Assembly (NCBI GenBank): GCA_020850415.1
Contig: JADZER010000034.1
Coordinates: forward strand, 1 to 64,000
Reading direction: 5' to 3'
DNA from: Phycisphaerales bacterium
Lineage (GTDB): Bacteria; Planctomycetota; Phycisphaerae; Phycisphaerales; UBA1924
DNA length: 64,000 bases
Part shown: in pieces, positions 16,911 through 25,316 of the stretch
Layout of the letters: each line of letters opens with the position of its first letter
How positions within the stretch are numbered: the first letter of the stretch is position 1
The notes under the pieces: model-generated
What the model was told of the DNA's origin: nothing
Databases searched by the model: none
The model's input: the letters and a program-made list of their open reading frames with translations, nothing else
Made by a program: the position numbers and the translations under genes

Positions 16911-17738
16911 ATGCGACGACAGGGCTTCACCCTGATCGAGCTTCTGGTGGTGATCGCGATCATCGCCCTGCTCATCGGGATCCTGCTGCCCGCGCTGGGG
17001 AAGGCCCGTGCCGCCTCCCGCGCGATGGTCTGCACCAGCCAGGTGCGACAGCTCGAGCTCGCCCAGATGCTCTATATGGACGAGCACCGGGGCGTCTTCA
17101 TCGACGCCGGCCTGCCCCACGGCGGGGGCAGCGACGCGCCCAAGACAAGCTGGGTCAACGACCTGGCCCCCTACGCCGAGGGCCCGCTCATCCTCCGCTC
17201 GCCGGTGGACCGGAGCATGTACTGGTCGGTGGAGGAGGGAGGCTCTGATACGGGCTACACCCTCGCGCAGGCCCTGGTGCTGTTCGCCGACGACGACGAC
17301 GGCAACGACCCGGAGAGCGGCGAGATCGCCCGCTGGTCGAGCTACGGCCTGAACGACTACCTGACCACCAAGGGCCCGTCCTACTCCGACCCGACCATCG
17401 GGCGCAAGATCAGACCCTGGCGTGATCTCAACGGGATCGGGTGGCCCAGCTCCACCGTGCAGTTTCTCTGCATGACCTGGGGCGAGCCGCCCGGGGAGGC
17501 GGCGTACGCCAAGTCGGACCATGTCCATGTCGCGGACTGGTTCGGCGACACGCCGGAGGACTCCGCGGGGCTCGCGGCGCAGGAGATGCAGCTCAACGCC
17601 CACGGGGGCGGCCCGGACAGCCCGCAGGGGCGGGCGACATACGGGTTCCTCGACGGACACGCGGAGATCGCCGCCTTCGGCGACCTGTACCGCGGGTATT
17701 ACGACAACGACTTTTTCCCCCCGGTCGCCCATCGCTGA
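16911..17738 (+). CDS. Prepilin-like H-X9-DG protein
   Basis: A 275-residue type II pseudopilin-like protein. It starts with the prepilin peptidase site and hydrophobic helix ([21 protein letters not shown]) and ends with the planctomycete H-X9-DG region around [19 protein letters not shown]. Such proteins are exported, cleaved and N-methylated and are numerous in planctomycetes, where their cargo or pilus role is unclear. The mid-region has an acidic patch ([14 protein letters not shown]). GGAGGTCC lies close before the ATG. It follows the DUF2946-like gene by 69 bp and precedes the HEGD-dockerin gene by 23 bp, probably in one operon. Confidence 0.88.
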   Translation: MRRQGFTLIELLVVIAIIALLIGILLPALGKARAASRAMVCTSQVRQLELAQMLYMDEHRGVFIDAGLPHGGGSDAPKTSWVNDLAPYAEGPLILRSPVDRSMYWSVEEGGSDTGYTLAQALVLFADDDDGNDPESGEIARWSSYGLNDYLTTKGPSYSDPTIGRKIRPWRDLNGIGWPSSTVQFLCMTWGEPPGEAAYAKSDHVHVADWFGDTPEDSAGLAAQEMQLNAHGGGPDSPQGRATYGFLDGHAEIAAFGDLYRGYYDNDFFPPVAHR

Positions 17739-17761
17739 GCGCCCGGACAGGAACCACACCC

Positions 17762-18538
17762 ATGCAACGGTATTTCACGCAGGCGGCCCTGCTCGCCGGC
17801 GCGCTCGGCGCCGGGCAGGCAACGGCCCAGCACGAGGGGGACATCCTCCTCCTCGTGGAGCAAGGGCAGATCACCACCAACTCGTTCGTCGGCGGCGTCG
17901 CCACGCCCGAGTGCTCGTTCCTTGCGGCGCTTGGCGCCGGCGACCAGACCAACGACCCGGGGTTCGACTCGCCGGCGGGGACCTTCCCGACGGGGTCGAG
18001 CCTGGGGTTCACGCTGACCCACGCGCTGCGCGTGTGGCAGGACGGCTCGTTTGACACGATCCCCGCGGAGCGGGTCGAGCTGTCCTGGGGGCCGCTGGGC
18101 CCGGTCTCGACACCCGCGACCGACACCCCGGTGGACGGCTTCACCCTCGGCGTGTCGAGCGGGGGCGAGTTCCACTATCACTACAAGATCGCGCTGAAGG
18201 GGCCCAACGCCCCCGGCGTGTATCTGCTGACCATGACGATGTGGTCGACCTCGGGCTCGGTCGCCGAGAGCGGGCCGGTCTATCTGCTCCTGAACAACGA
18301 CATGGACCAGGCGACGGTGGAGACGGCCGCGCAGTGGTGGCACGACCACGGCGCCTGGTGCTCGGCCTCGTCCTGCATCGCCGACTTCAACGGCGACGGG
18401 ACCGTCAATACGCAGGACTTCCTTGCGTACCTCAACGCGTGGAGCGCGCAGGACCCCCGGGCGGATGTCAACGGCGACGGCGTCGTGAACACCCAGGACT
18501 TCCTCGCGTTCCTCAACCTCTGGACCGCGGGGTGCTGA
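17762..18538 (+). CDS. Secreted HEGD-domain protein with GC-type dockerin
   Basis: A 258-residue exported protein. A signal peptide ending ATAQ is followed at once by HEGDILLLVEQGQI, so a histidine lies at or next to the mature N-terminus. The domain (about 23-190) carries GAGDQTNDPGFDS and a histidine motif GEFHYHYKIAL before PGVYLLTMTMWSTSGSV, whose H-x-H then Gly-Val-Tyr pattern recalls the choice-of-anchor M / surface-anchored domains. The C-terminus is a two-repeat dockerin (DFNGDGTVNTQDFLAYLNAW, DVNGDGVVNTQDFLAFLNLW) ending Gly-Cys. It is paralogous to the next gene. A metal-binding surface role is inference. Confidence 0.85.
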   Translation: MQRYFTQAALLAGALGAGQATAQHEGDILLLVEQGQITTNSFVGGVATPECSFLAALGAGDQTNDPGFDSPAGTFPTGSSLGFTLTHALRVWQDGSFDTIPAERVELSWGPLGPVSTPATDTPVDGFTLGVSSGGEFHYHYKIALKGPNAPGVYLLTMTMWSTSGSVAESGPVYLLLNNDMDQATVETAAQWWHDHGAWCSASSCIADFNGDGTVNTQDFLAYLNAWSAQDPRADVNGDGVVNTQDFLAFLNLWTAGC

Positions 18539-18600
18539 GCTTGCACCCCCGCGCCAGTGTTTCGGATCCGTTTGTTCCCCTGAAGAAAGAGAGACCCATC

Positions 18601-19188
18601 ATGCACAGCATGCGCAATACCACGATCGTGCTCGCTACCGCCGGCCTGACCCTTCCCTCACTCGCCCAGACCCGTCACGAGGGCGACTTCTTCATCGGCG
18701 TCAACGGCGCCGGGCGGCTCGCCGTCGAGGGCGACTTCGACGAGGCCCACCAGCTTCCCGCGTTCGACAGCGGGGGCGTCCGCGGCTGGTTCGGCGATGA
18801 GCCGGGCTTCGCCAGCCTCGATGTGGACGAGCCGGACGAGGGCTTCTACATGCTCGCGCCGGGTGCCGACATCTGGTTCGAGCTCCTCAGCATCGACCCG
18901 GCGTTCAAGGTGTACGACCCCTTCTTCACGCCGGTCGGGGCGGGGGATGGCTTCGGCCTCGGCGGGCACGAGTTTGACGAGCACGCGTTCTGGCACATAG
19001 ACAGCGATGATCCGGCGTTCGACCCCGGCCAGAGCGTGTGGACCATCACCTGGCGCGTGACCGACATGGGGGCGACCGGGTACGACGCCAGCGGCGTGTA
19101 CACCTCCCAGTTCACCAATATCCCCGCGCCCGGCGGGCTCGCGGGTGCGGGCGTCGCGGCCCTCGCGTTCCTGCGTCGCCGCCGCTAA
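18601..19188 (+). CDS. Secreted HEGD-domain protein with PEP-CTERM-like tail
   Basis: A 195-residue exported paralogue of the preceding protein without a dockerin. After the signal peptide comes TRHEGDFFIGVNGAGRLAV, then GDEPGFASLDV and a His/Asp-rich stretch (GGHEFDEHAFWHIDSDDPAF), matching the HEGD, DPGF and HxH landmarks of the neighbour. The C-terminus, IPAPGG followed by a short hydrophobic stretch and RRRR, resembles PEP-CTERM exosortase signals. AAAGAGAGA lies upstream of the ATG. I recall a cyanobacterial family called Zur-repressed PEP-CTERM (all3515 type) of similar layout; relationship to it is unverified. Likely metal-associated surface protein. Confidence 0.8.
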   Translation: MHSMRNTTIVLATAGLTLPSLAQTRHEGDFFIGVNGAGRLAVEGDFDEAHQLPAFDSGGVRGWFGDEPGFASLDVDEPDEGFYMLAPGADIWFELLSIDPAFKVYDPFFTPVGAGDGFGLGGHEFDEHAFWHIDSDDPAFDPGQSVWTITWRVTDMGATGYDASGVYTSQFTNIPAPGGLAGAGVAALAFLRRRR

Positions 19189-19199
19189 CCCCCCCGGGG

Positions 19200-19223
19200 C
19201 GCGGCCGGGGAGACCCGGCCGCG
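19200..19223 (+). terminator. Hairpin after the HEGD cassette genes
   Basis: A perfect 10-bp GC stem (19200-19209 with 19214-19223) with a GAGA loop begins 11 bases past the stop. A second, weaker stem follows at about 19225-19253 and leads into CCCCTTT. Plausible terminator for the four-gene unit. Confidence 0.55.
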
Positions 19224-19271
19224 TGCTCCGCCCGCTGGAGGAGTGGGCGGGGCTCCCCTTTCCGCGTGGGG

Positions 19272-19277
19272 TACACT
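19272..19277 (+). promoter_or_regulatory. -10 element of the second prepilin-like gene
   Basis: TACACT predicts a start near 19284 and a 15-base leader with TAGGAG before the ATG at 19299. The gene can therefore be expressed apart from the upstream cassette. Confidence 0.5.
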
Positions 19278-19298
19278 CACGCGGGCTAGGAGTTCCAC

Positions 19299-20183
19299 AT
19301 GCGCCGTCACACCGCCTTCACGCTGATCGAGTTGCTCGTCGTTATCGCGATCATCGCGCTGCTCGTGGGGATCCTCCTTCCCGCGCTGGGGAGCGCCCGC
19401 GCGTCTTCGAAGCTGCAGCTGTGCCAGAGCAACCTGCGGGGGCAGGCGTCGATCGTGGCGATGTACACGCTGGACTTCAACGACGCGCTGCCGCCGCGCC
19501 GTTACGACTGGACGGGGACCGACGGCGACGGCAACCCGCTGGGCGGGATCTGGTCGATGAACCGGTTCCTCGCGCGGTACGCCGGCGACCCGTTCCCCGA
19601 TGTGGAGTTCGGGTACCCGTCGCCGACGGGCGTGTGGCGTTGCCCCAATGTCGACGCCGATGACGACCAGACCACGCGGCTGACGCACGCCGGCGTGCTG
19701 CACCACGCCCCCAACCGCTGGCTTTTCACCTACGCGGTGGTCAACGAGGACGAGGGGACGGCGGGGATCTATTCGGACATCCTGGACGGTTGGCACCGGC
19801 GCTGGCCGATGCGCCAGTGGCGCCGGCTCGATGTCGTCGACCGGCCGACCGAGATTGTGACGCTGATGGACGATGTTCTCTACTACAACCAGTCGCACGG
19901 CCACGCGGACGCCCGCGAGTACTTCGGGCTGCGCAATGAGATCGTCGATCACGCCTCCAACGCGGTTGACAACCTGAGCTCGCACGACGCGGTCAAGCGG
20001 CTCTCGGCGGTGTTCGCGGACGGCCACGGCGAGCCGCTGGCGCAGACCGCGGCGTACTGGGACCAGGACATCCGGTCCTTTTCCTCGAACGGCCCGGCCT
20101 ACCAGCTGTCGGACCCGGAGGTCCGTCACCTCGCGTGGTTCGTGAGGCGCACGGATGAGGGCGGGGGTGGCGGCGACGACTAG
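19299..20183 (+). CDS. Prepilin-like H-X9-DG protein
   Basis: A 294-residue pseudopilin-like protein with [20 protein letters not shown] at the N-terminus. Its central region has [12 protein letters not shown] and the ending carries [13 protein letters not shown], equivalent to the planctomycete H-X9-DG signature. It is histidine-rich in the middle ([25 protein letters not shown]) and has a Gly/Asp-rich tail. It has its own promoter and Shine-Dalgarno, but its position right after the HEGD genes suggests a related role. The long open frame into miaB stops at 20183. Confidence 0.87.
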   Translation: MRRHTAFTLIELLVVIAIIALLVGILLPALGSARASSKLQLCQSNLRGQASIVAMYTLDFNDALPPRRYDWTGTDGDGNPLGGIWSMNRFLARYAGDPFPDVEFGYPSPTGVWRCPNVDADDDQTTRLTHAGVLHHAPNRWLFTYAVVNEDEGTAGIYSDILDGWHRRWPMRQWRRLDVVDRPTEIVTLMDDVLYYNQSHGHADAREYFGLRNEIVDHASNAVDNLSSHDAVKRLSAVFADGHGEPLAQTAAYWDQDIRSFSSNGPAYQLSDPEVRHLAWFVRRTDEGGGGGDD

Positions 20184-20205
20184 CGGCCGGGTGCCCGCGC
20201 CCCCC

Positions 20206-20211
20206 TACACT
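20206..20211 (+). promoter_or_regulatory. Leaderless -10 element of miaB
   Basis: TACACT, then exactly six bases (CCGGCC), then the ATG at 20218. No Shine-Dalgarno. Confidence 0.65.
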
Positions 20212-20217
20212 CCGGCC

Positions 20218-21954
20218 ATGCCCGGACGGACGGTGTATCTCGAGACCTTCGGCTGCCAGATGAACGAGCTCGACTCCGAGTTGGTCGCGGGGGAGCTTGC
20301 GCGTCTGGGCTACTCGTTCACCTCGAGGCCGGAGGAGGCGCAGGTCATCCTCTACAACACCTGCTCGGTCCGCGAGCAGGCCGAGCAGAAGGTGTGGAGC
20401 CGGCTGGGCGAGATGACCGGCCGCAAGAAGGCCGACCCGGCGCTGGTCGTCGGCGTGCTCGGCTGCATGGCCGAGCGGGACGGGGCTGACCTGATGCACC
20501 GCATGCCGGTGGTGGATGTGATGTGCGGCCCGGGCGAGCTGGACAAGCTGCCCGCGCTGCTGGATAACGCCGTGCGGACCAAGGAGAGCCTCGCGGGCGA
20601 GGCAGGCGCGGGGGCGCTGCGCTCGGCCCGGCAGAGCGCCCTGCAGGGCAACACGAGCCGGCGGAGCGCGACGCTCGGCGCGGCGGAGGACTCGCTGGAG
20701 CTGCTGGACCTCTCGCGCTCGGTCTCCCCGGTCGATCCGGTGTCGGGCGCGGCCAAGCGGTCGGCCTATGTCCGCATCACACGGGGGTGCAACAAGTTCT
20801 GCACCTACTGCGTGGTGCCGTTCACGCGCGGCGCCGAGATCCACCGCCCGCCCGAGCACATCCTCGACGAGTGCAAGCGGCTCGCCGACGCGGGGGTCAT
20901 CGAGGTCACCCTGCTCGGCCAGACGGTCAACCACTACCGCTTCGAGCACGGGGCGGCCGTCGCCGTGGGCGGCGTGACCCAGCCGCAGAAGGGCCGGACC
21001 TACAAGGGCAGCCACGACGCGGACGCGGGGTCGGGGGTTCCGTCCCGCGGCCGGCGGGACGCGTTCGCGGGCGAGCACACGACCACCTTCGCGGACCTGC
21101 TGGCCCGCATCCACGAGGAGGTGCCGGCGATCCAGCGTCTGCGCTTCGTCACCAGCTACCCGAGGGACTTCGGCGACGATGTGCTGGAGGTCATCCGCGA
21201 CCACCCCCGCATCTGCCGGTACCTGCATGTCCCGGCCCAGAGCGGGTCCGACCGCATCCTGGCCAAGATGAACCGGGGCTACACGATCGGGGAGTACGAC
21301 GAGTTTCTCGGGCGGGCCCGGAGCTATCTCGATCAGCCGGAGCTCGGGCGCCCGCTGATGCTCTCGGGCGACATCATCGTCGGGTTCCCCACCGAGACCG
21401 ACGAGGACTTCGACGCGACAGTGGCGCTGCTGCGGCGCGCCCGCTACAAGAACTGCTTCATCTTCAAGTACTCGCCCCGGCCGGGGACGGTGGCGTTCGA
21501 CCGCATCGCCGACGATGTGCCCGACGGGGTGAAGCGGCGCCGGAATAACGAGCTGCTGGCGGTCCAGAGCGAGATCTCCGACGCGATCGCCCGGGAGCAG
21601 ATCGGGCGGGAGGTCGAGGTGTTCGTCGAGGGCGTGAGCAAGCAGCAGCTCAAGCGCGAGGGGCTGAGCCACGGGCAGATCCGCAGGGCCGGGGGCGCGG
21701 TCGCCCTGACGGTCGGCGGGCGCGACCCGGGCGCGGACCCCGACCCGGGACACGCGAAGATCGCCCTCGCCGAACCGGGCGGGTCGCCGACCGTCCAGCT
21801 GTCGGGGCGCACGGACACGGATCTGATCGTGTTCTTCGATGTGCCCGCGGCGTCGCGTGACGGGCTGACCGGGCGGCTCGCGCGCGTGCGGATCACCGGC
21901 GCCGACCGGCTGAGCCTGCAGGGCGAGCTGGCGGACCGAGGGGGCGGGGGGTAG
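20218..21954 (+). CDS. miaB: tRNA-2-methylthio-N6-dimethylallyladenosine synthase MiaB
   Basis: MiaB is a radical-SAM methylthiotransferase acting on A37 of tRNAs that read UNN codons. The N-terminal UPF0004 domain has the three auxiliary-cluster cysteines (TFGCQMNELDSE, NTCSVREQAE, LGCMAERDG), the radical-SAM core has RITRGCNKFCTYCVVPFTRG (CxxxCxxC), and a TRAM-like domain ends the protein. At 578 residues it is about 100 longer than usual. Three low-complexity insertions explain this: about residues 125-170 after the first domain, about 245-290 inside the radical-SAM core, and about 485-525 in the C-terminal domain. Core motifs are intact, so activity is expected. Confidence 0.95.
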   Translation: MPGRTVYLETFGCQMNELDSELVAGELARLGYSFTSRPEEAQVILYNTCSVREQAEQKVWSRLGEMTGRKKADPALVVGVLGCMAERDGADLMHRMPVVDVMCGPGELDKLPALLDNAVRTKESLAGEAGAGALRSARQSALQGNTSRRSATLGAAEDSLELLDLSRSVSPVDPVSGAAKRSAYVRITRGCNKFCTYCVVPFTRGAEIHRPPEHILDECKRLADAGVIEVTLLGQTVNHYRFEHGAAVAVGGVTQPQKGRTYKGSHDADAGSGVPSRGRRDAFAGEHTTTFADLLARIHEEVPAIQRLRFVTSYPRDFGDDVLEVIRDHPRICRYLHVPAQSGSDRILAKMNRGYTIGEYDEFLGRARSYLDQPELGRPLMLSGDIIVGFPTETDEDFDATVALLRRARYKNCFIFKYSPRPGTVAFDRIADDVPDGVKRRRNNELLAVQSEISDAIAREQIGREVEVFVEGVSKQQLKREGLSHGQIRRAGGAVALTVGGRDPGADPDPGHAKIALAEPGGSPTVQLSGRTDTDLIVFFDVPAASRDGLTGRLARVRITGADRLSLQGELADRGGGG

Positions 21955-21961
21955 GCGACGG

Positions 21962-23470
21962 TTACGCGGCGGCGCGGGGCTGGAAGACCCTGACGCTCGC
22001 GCCGCCGGCGGCCTGGGTGGCCCGCATGGCCTTCGCGCAGGCCATGACCAGCTTGCCGGGCTCGGTGAAGATCGCCTTGGTATCGGGGTCGAGCGCCGCG
22101 ATGCCGATGCTGGTCGACACGCGCAGCGGCTGGTTGGTGGCCGGCGAGGTCCAGGAGGGGGCCAGTCTTCGGAGATCCTCGAGGAAGGACTCGGCGAGGC
22201 CGGTGGCGGTGAGGCGGCCCATGCATGGCAGGACCACGGCGAACGCGCCCGGCGCGACGCGGCAGACCACGCCGCCGTGCCCCTCGTACTCGCGCTTGAG
22301 CAGGCCGCAGACCCCCATCACGGCCTCGATCTCGGCGCCCTCGCCCTGCTCTGCGGCGATGTGCTGGTAGCCGTCGATCACCACCTGAACGATCGCGAGC
22401 GACTCATCGGCCTCGGTGGCGAGCCGGAAGCCCTCTCGGATGGCGGTGTCGAAGCCGACGGGGCCGAGGGCGCCGGTGAGCGCGTCGTGGTCGCTGCCGG
22501 CGAGGACGGAGCCCTCCTGGGTGCTCGACATCACGCTCGAGCCGTCGGGGGCCTCGCGGACCATGGCGACCGACCTGGTGCCGGCCTCGGCCAGCACCTC
22601 GCCGGCGCTGGTGTAGGGCCCGATGTCGAGGCTGAACAGCGTGGCCGTCTCGCGGGCCGCGTCGGACGCGGCGCTCACGATCCGATCCACCGCGCTGACA
22701 TCCAGCCGGTACCAGGCCTTGGCCTTCTCGTAGAGCGAGCGGAGTGCCGGGGACGCGTCCTCGTTGGTGAGGACATCGTGCACGAGGTTGCCCAGCCCGA
22801 CGAACCGCACATGGTCGACGCACTTGGCCGGGGCCGCGCCGGGACGCTCATGGTACTTAACCGGCATCACCAGCTCTTCGGGGAGGCGCCAGCGTGAGGC
22901 GAGCATCGCGCCGACATCCGGGTGCTGGAGGTCGAGGAGCTGGAGTTCCCACTTCACGAGCGCGCGGTGGTCCTTCGCGGACGCGACCATCACCTGGGTG
23001 TACTCGTCGCCGAGCGCCCTGTGCATGGCGATCATGCCGACATCCTGCAGCAGCCCGCCGAGGAAGACCTCGTCGCCGATCTCGAATCCGGCGGTCTCGG
23101 CGCCGATCCGGCCCCCGATGGCGGTGTAGAGCCCTCGGCGCCAGTAGGACACATAGTCGAACCCGTCGCTGCCGTGCGGGTCGTGGATCGAGTCCACCAG
23201 CGAGAAGCCCAGCGCCAGGCTCTTCACCGGGCTGAGCCCGAGCATGACCAGGGCCTTGTCGATCGATGCGCACCGCTGGCGCAGGCCGTAGAAGCTCGAG
23301 TTGACGGTCTTTAGGATCTTGGCCGCCAGCCCCTGATCGTTCTGGATCGTCCGGGACAGTTCTTTGAGGGAGACATTGACATCGCTGGTCAGCTCGATGA
23401 CCTGGAGCGCCACGGCCGGCAGCGAGGGCAGGTTCGTGCACGCCAGGATCTTTTCAAGCACCGGGTTCAT
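21962..23470 (-). CDS. HDOD protein with degenerate GGDEF-like domain
   Basis: A 502-residue signalling protein. The N-terminal HDOD domain (about 10-210: LPSLPAVALQVIELTSDVN, AAKILKTVNSSFYG, GGLLQDVGMIAMH) lacks the HD-GYP catalytic motif, as HDOD domains do. A linker leads to a C-terminal GGDEF fold (about 325-490) beginning DHDALTGALGPVGFD, where the active-site loop reads GGVVCRVAPGAFAVVLP instead of GG[DE]EF, so cyclase activity is unlikely. It may bind partners or nucleotides. It converges on miaB with seven bases between the stops. The start at 23470 has only a weak AGGG upstream. Confidence 0.82.
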   Translation of the reverse strand: MNPVLEKILACTNLPSLPAVALQVIELTSDVNVSLKELSRTIQNDQGLAAKILKTVNSSFYGLRQRCASIDKALVMLGLSPVKSLALGFSLVDSIHDPHGSDGFDYVSYWRRGLYTAIGGRIGAETAGFEIGDEVFLGGLLQDVGMIAMHRALGDEYTQVMVASAKDHRALVKWELQLLDLQHPDVGAMLASRWRLPEELVMPVKYHERPGAAPAKCVDHVRFVGLGNLVHDVLTNEDASPALRSLYEKAKAWYRLDVSAVDRIVSAASDAARETATLFSLDIGPYTSAGEVLAEAGTRSVAMVREAPDGSSVMSSTQEGSVLAGSDHDALTGALGPVGFDTAIREGFRLATEADESLAIVQVVIDGYQHIAAEQGEGAEIEAVMGVCGLLKREYEGHGGVVCRVAPGAFAVVLPCMGRLTATGLAESFLEDLRRLAPSWTSPATNQPLRVSTSIGIAALDPDTKAIFTEPGKLVMACAKAMRATQAAGGASVRVFQPRAAA

Positions 23471-23636
23471 CCGTGACCCTGCGGTGGGTATGGGGGGCCG
23501 CGTCGTGCGGCTCCGACGAGTCGTTCTATCGGCCCGAGCACCTGCGCAACGCAGCCGCCGAGCGCGAATCCGCAGCGATTCGGGACAATCCGAGACAGGT
23601 CTGGGTAGTTCTCAAGAGCCCATAACTTCGCCAGTC

Positions 23637-24356
23637 TCAGTTCACGAGGCCTCTTTCCCCGAACACCGGCAGAGCGCTTGGGACCTCCCGGCCGAGCACA
23701 AACCGAAGGTATGACCCGAGCAGCCGGCTCGCGCGATCGAGGGTGGTCGGGTCGGCGTCGAGTTTTACCCACGGTGAACAGCCGATGAGGCCAAGGAATT
23801 CCACGGTTTCTCGCCGGACGCGCCAGCCGTCCGGTGCGGGGGCGCCGGTCTGGAATACCCCCTCCCGGGCGGAGAACCAGAGCCGCGGCCCTGGTGGCGC
23901 GAGCGGCGTGGGGGCGTAGCCGGTCTCGGCGAGCACGGCCCACTGGCCCCGGACCAGCGCTTCCTCGGGGCTGTTGGCGAGCAGGGTGAACACGGCGCAG
24001 ATGGCATCGAAGAGCCCCTGGTGGGGGTCGGCGTCGGTGACGGCGTGGTGGACCAGGTCGAGCAGGTAGGTCCCCACATAGAACGCCCGGAGCGACCGGC
24101 GGGCGCCGGTGTACGAGTCGGTCAGGTCCCAGGCGGTCAGCGTGGCGAGGGCCCCGCTGGGGCGCACGATCGCCACGAGCTCGCCGCGGGTGAGCAGCTC
24201 GATGCCGCCGGAAAACGGGGCTTTATCGCGTTTGGAGCCCTTGGCCAGACCCCGGACGACGCCGTGCTCGCGGGTGAACAGGGAGACGGTCTGGCTGGTC
24301 TCGGACCAGTCCCAGTGTCGGATGCAGATCGCGTCGTCGCAGATGGTCGTGCCCAC
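23637..24356 (-). CDS. recO: DNA repair protein RecO
   Basis: RecO loads RecA onto SSB-coated gaps with RecR. The 239-residue protein has the N-terminal OB fold (ICIRHWDWSETSQTVSLFTREHGVVRGLAKG) and the helical C-terminal domain (FYVGTYLLDLVHHAVTDADPHQGLFDAI). The GTG start at 24356 is the first that gives a family-like N-terminus; the longer frame is antisense to the dehydratase gene. The zinc-finger cysteines found in some RecO proteins are absent. Divergent from the dehydratase gene with only 42 bases between start codons. Nothing recognisable is seen between its stop and the HDOD start (23471-23636). Confidence 0.88.
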   Translation of the reverse strand: MGTTICDDAICIRHWDWSETSQTVSLFTREHGVVRGLAKGSKRDKAPFSGGIELLTRGELVAIVRPSGALATLTAWDLTDSYTGARRSLRAFYVGTYLLDLVHHAVTDADPHQGLFDAICAVFTLLANSPEEALVRGQWAVLAETGYAPTPLAPPGPRLWFSAREGVFQTGAPAPDGWRVRRETVEFLGLIGCSPWVKLDADPTTLDRASRLLGSYLRFVLGREVPSALPVFGERGLVN

Positions 24357-24364
24357 AGCCCGGG

Positions 24365-24370
24365 AGCATA
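24365..24370 (-). promoter_or_regulatory. Near-leaderless -10 element of recO
   Basis: TATGCT on the minus strand ends eight bases before the GTG at 24356, predicting a leader of about two bases. It lies back to back with the plus-strand TACCCT at 24387. Confidence 0.45.
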
Positions 24371-24386
24371 CGGGCCCGGGTCGGGC

Positions 24387-24392
24387 TACCCT
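24387..24392 (+). promoter_or_regulatory. Leaderless -10 element of the dehydratase gene
   Basis: TACCCT, six bases (CCGGCC), then the ATG at 24399. The spacer is identical to that of miaB. Confidence 0.62.
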
Positions 24393-24398
24393 CCGGCC

Positions 24399-24839
24399 AT
24401 GCACTTCGTGCTGGTTGATCAGGTCATCGAGGCGACCCCCGAGCGGGCGGTCACCCTCAAGGCGGTGTCGCTCGCCGAGGAATACCTCCAGGACCACTTC
24501 CCTTCCTACCCGGTGCTGCCGGGGGTGATGATGCTCGAGGCGATGATCCAGGCCGGGCGGGTGGTCGGGGAGCGGCGCGGCGTTGCTAAGCCCTTGGTGC
24601 TCAACGAGGTGCGGGCGCTCAAGTACAACCGGTTTGTCCCCCCGGGCAGCACCCTCCGGGCGGTGGTCGAGCTTGGGAACGCAGATGACGACGCCGGGGT
24701 GCTCGACTTCCGTGGCCGGGTCGAGCTGCTGGAATCCGAGGGCGGGCCGGTCACCGCCGCCTCGGGCCGTTTCACGCTGAGGCCGGTCCGCATGGGGGTT
24801 GACCGCCCGGGCCTGTGCTCGGGGCTCCCTGGGGCGTAG
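24399..24839 (+). CDS. FabZ-like 3-hydroxyacyl-ACP dehydratase
   Basis: A 146-residue hot-dog dehydratase. The FabZ active-site pair is present with normal spacing: His33 in DHFPSYPVLPG and Glu47 in MMLEAMIQAGR. It removes water from 3-hydroxyacyl-ACP. It is the first gene of a dehydratase-ACP-dehydratase cassette. A second, divergent dehydratase sits two genes on, so a paired or specialised acyl chain is likely rather than bulk fatty-acid synthesis (inference). The start at 24399 agrees with both the family N-terminus and the leaderless promoter. Confidence 0.88.
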   Translation: MHFVLVDQVIEATPERAVTLKAVSLAEEYLQDHFPSYPVLPGVMMLEAMIQAGRVVGERRGVAKPLVLNEVRALKYNRFVPPGSTLRAVVELGNADDDAGVLDFRGRVELLESEGGPVTAASGRFTLRPVRMGVDRPGLCSGLPGA

Positions 24840-24911
24840 CATGGCGGCTCTTAGTCCGGCCCGGGTCCGGGCCGGGTCCCGGCCGCAAGAGCGCAGCAGG
24901 AATCGAGACCG

Positions 24912-25298
24912 ATGACACGAGACGAGATCTTCGAGAAGGTGCAGGGGGTGCTGGTGGAGGCTCTGGGCGTCGACGACGACGAGGTCACCCCCGACGCCTC
25001 CCTGGCCGCCGACCTGGGGGCCGAGTCGATCGATTTCCTCGACATCGTCTTCCAGCTGGAGCAGGCGTTCGGGTTCAAGATCCAGCAGGGTGAGCTGTTC
25101 CCGGAGAATGTGACGCAGGACCCCGAGTTCGTGCAGGAGGGGAAGGTGACGGCGAAGGGGATCGCGGCGCTCAAGGAGCGGCTGCCGCACATCAACTTCG
25201 CGTCGCTCGAGGCCGACCCGCAGATCTCGCGTGTGGCGAAGGTGTTCACGGTGGACGCGCTGGTGAACTTCTGCGAGCGCAAGCTCGCGGCCGCCTGA
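24912..25298 (+). CDS. Acyl carrier protein with C-terminal extension
   Basis: A 128-residue acyl carrier protein. The phosphopantetheine attachment site is Ser39 in ADLGAESIDFLDIV, with the usual acidic helices around it. General ACPs have about 75-80 residues; here the second half continues (EFVQEGKVTAKGIAALKERLPHINF) to an extra helical region ending ALVNFCERKLAAA. This suggests a dedicated carrier that docks on specific partners, presumably the two flanking dehydratases. The upstream gap is 72 bases, the downstream gap 18. Confidence 0.9.
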   Translation: MTRDEIFEKVQGVLVEALGVDDDEVTPDASLAADLGAESIDFLDIVFQLEQAFGFKIQQGELFPENVTQDPEFVQEGKVTAKGIAALKERLPHINFASLEADPQISRVAKVFTVDALVNFCERKLAAA

Positions 25299-25316
25299 GC
25301 CCGGAGGCGTCGGCCG

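Noticed and set aside
16425-20183. Complete type II secretion or type IV pilus operon
   Set aside because: Only pseudopilin-like substrates are present; no ATPase, inner-membrane platform, secretin or prepilin peptidase is encoded in the window.
24021-24398. N-terminal extension of the FabZ-like protein
   Set aside because: The extra 126 residues are antisense to recO and lack family similarity; the leaderless promoter points to 24399.
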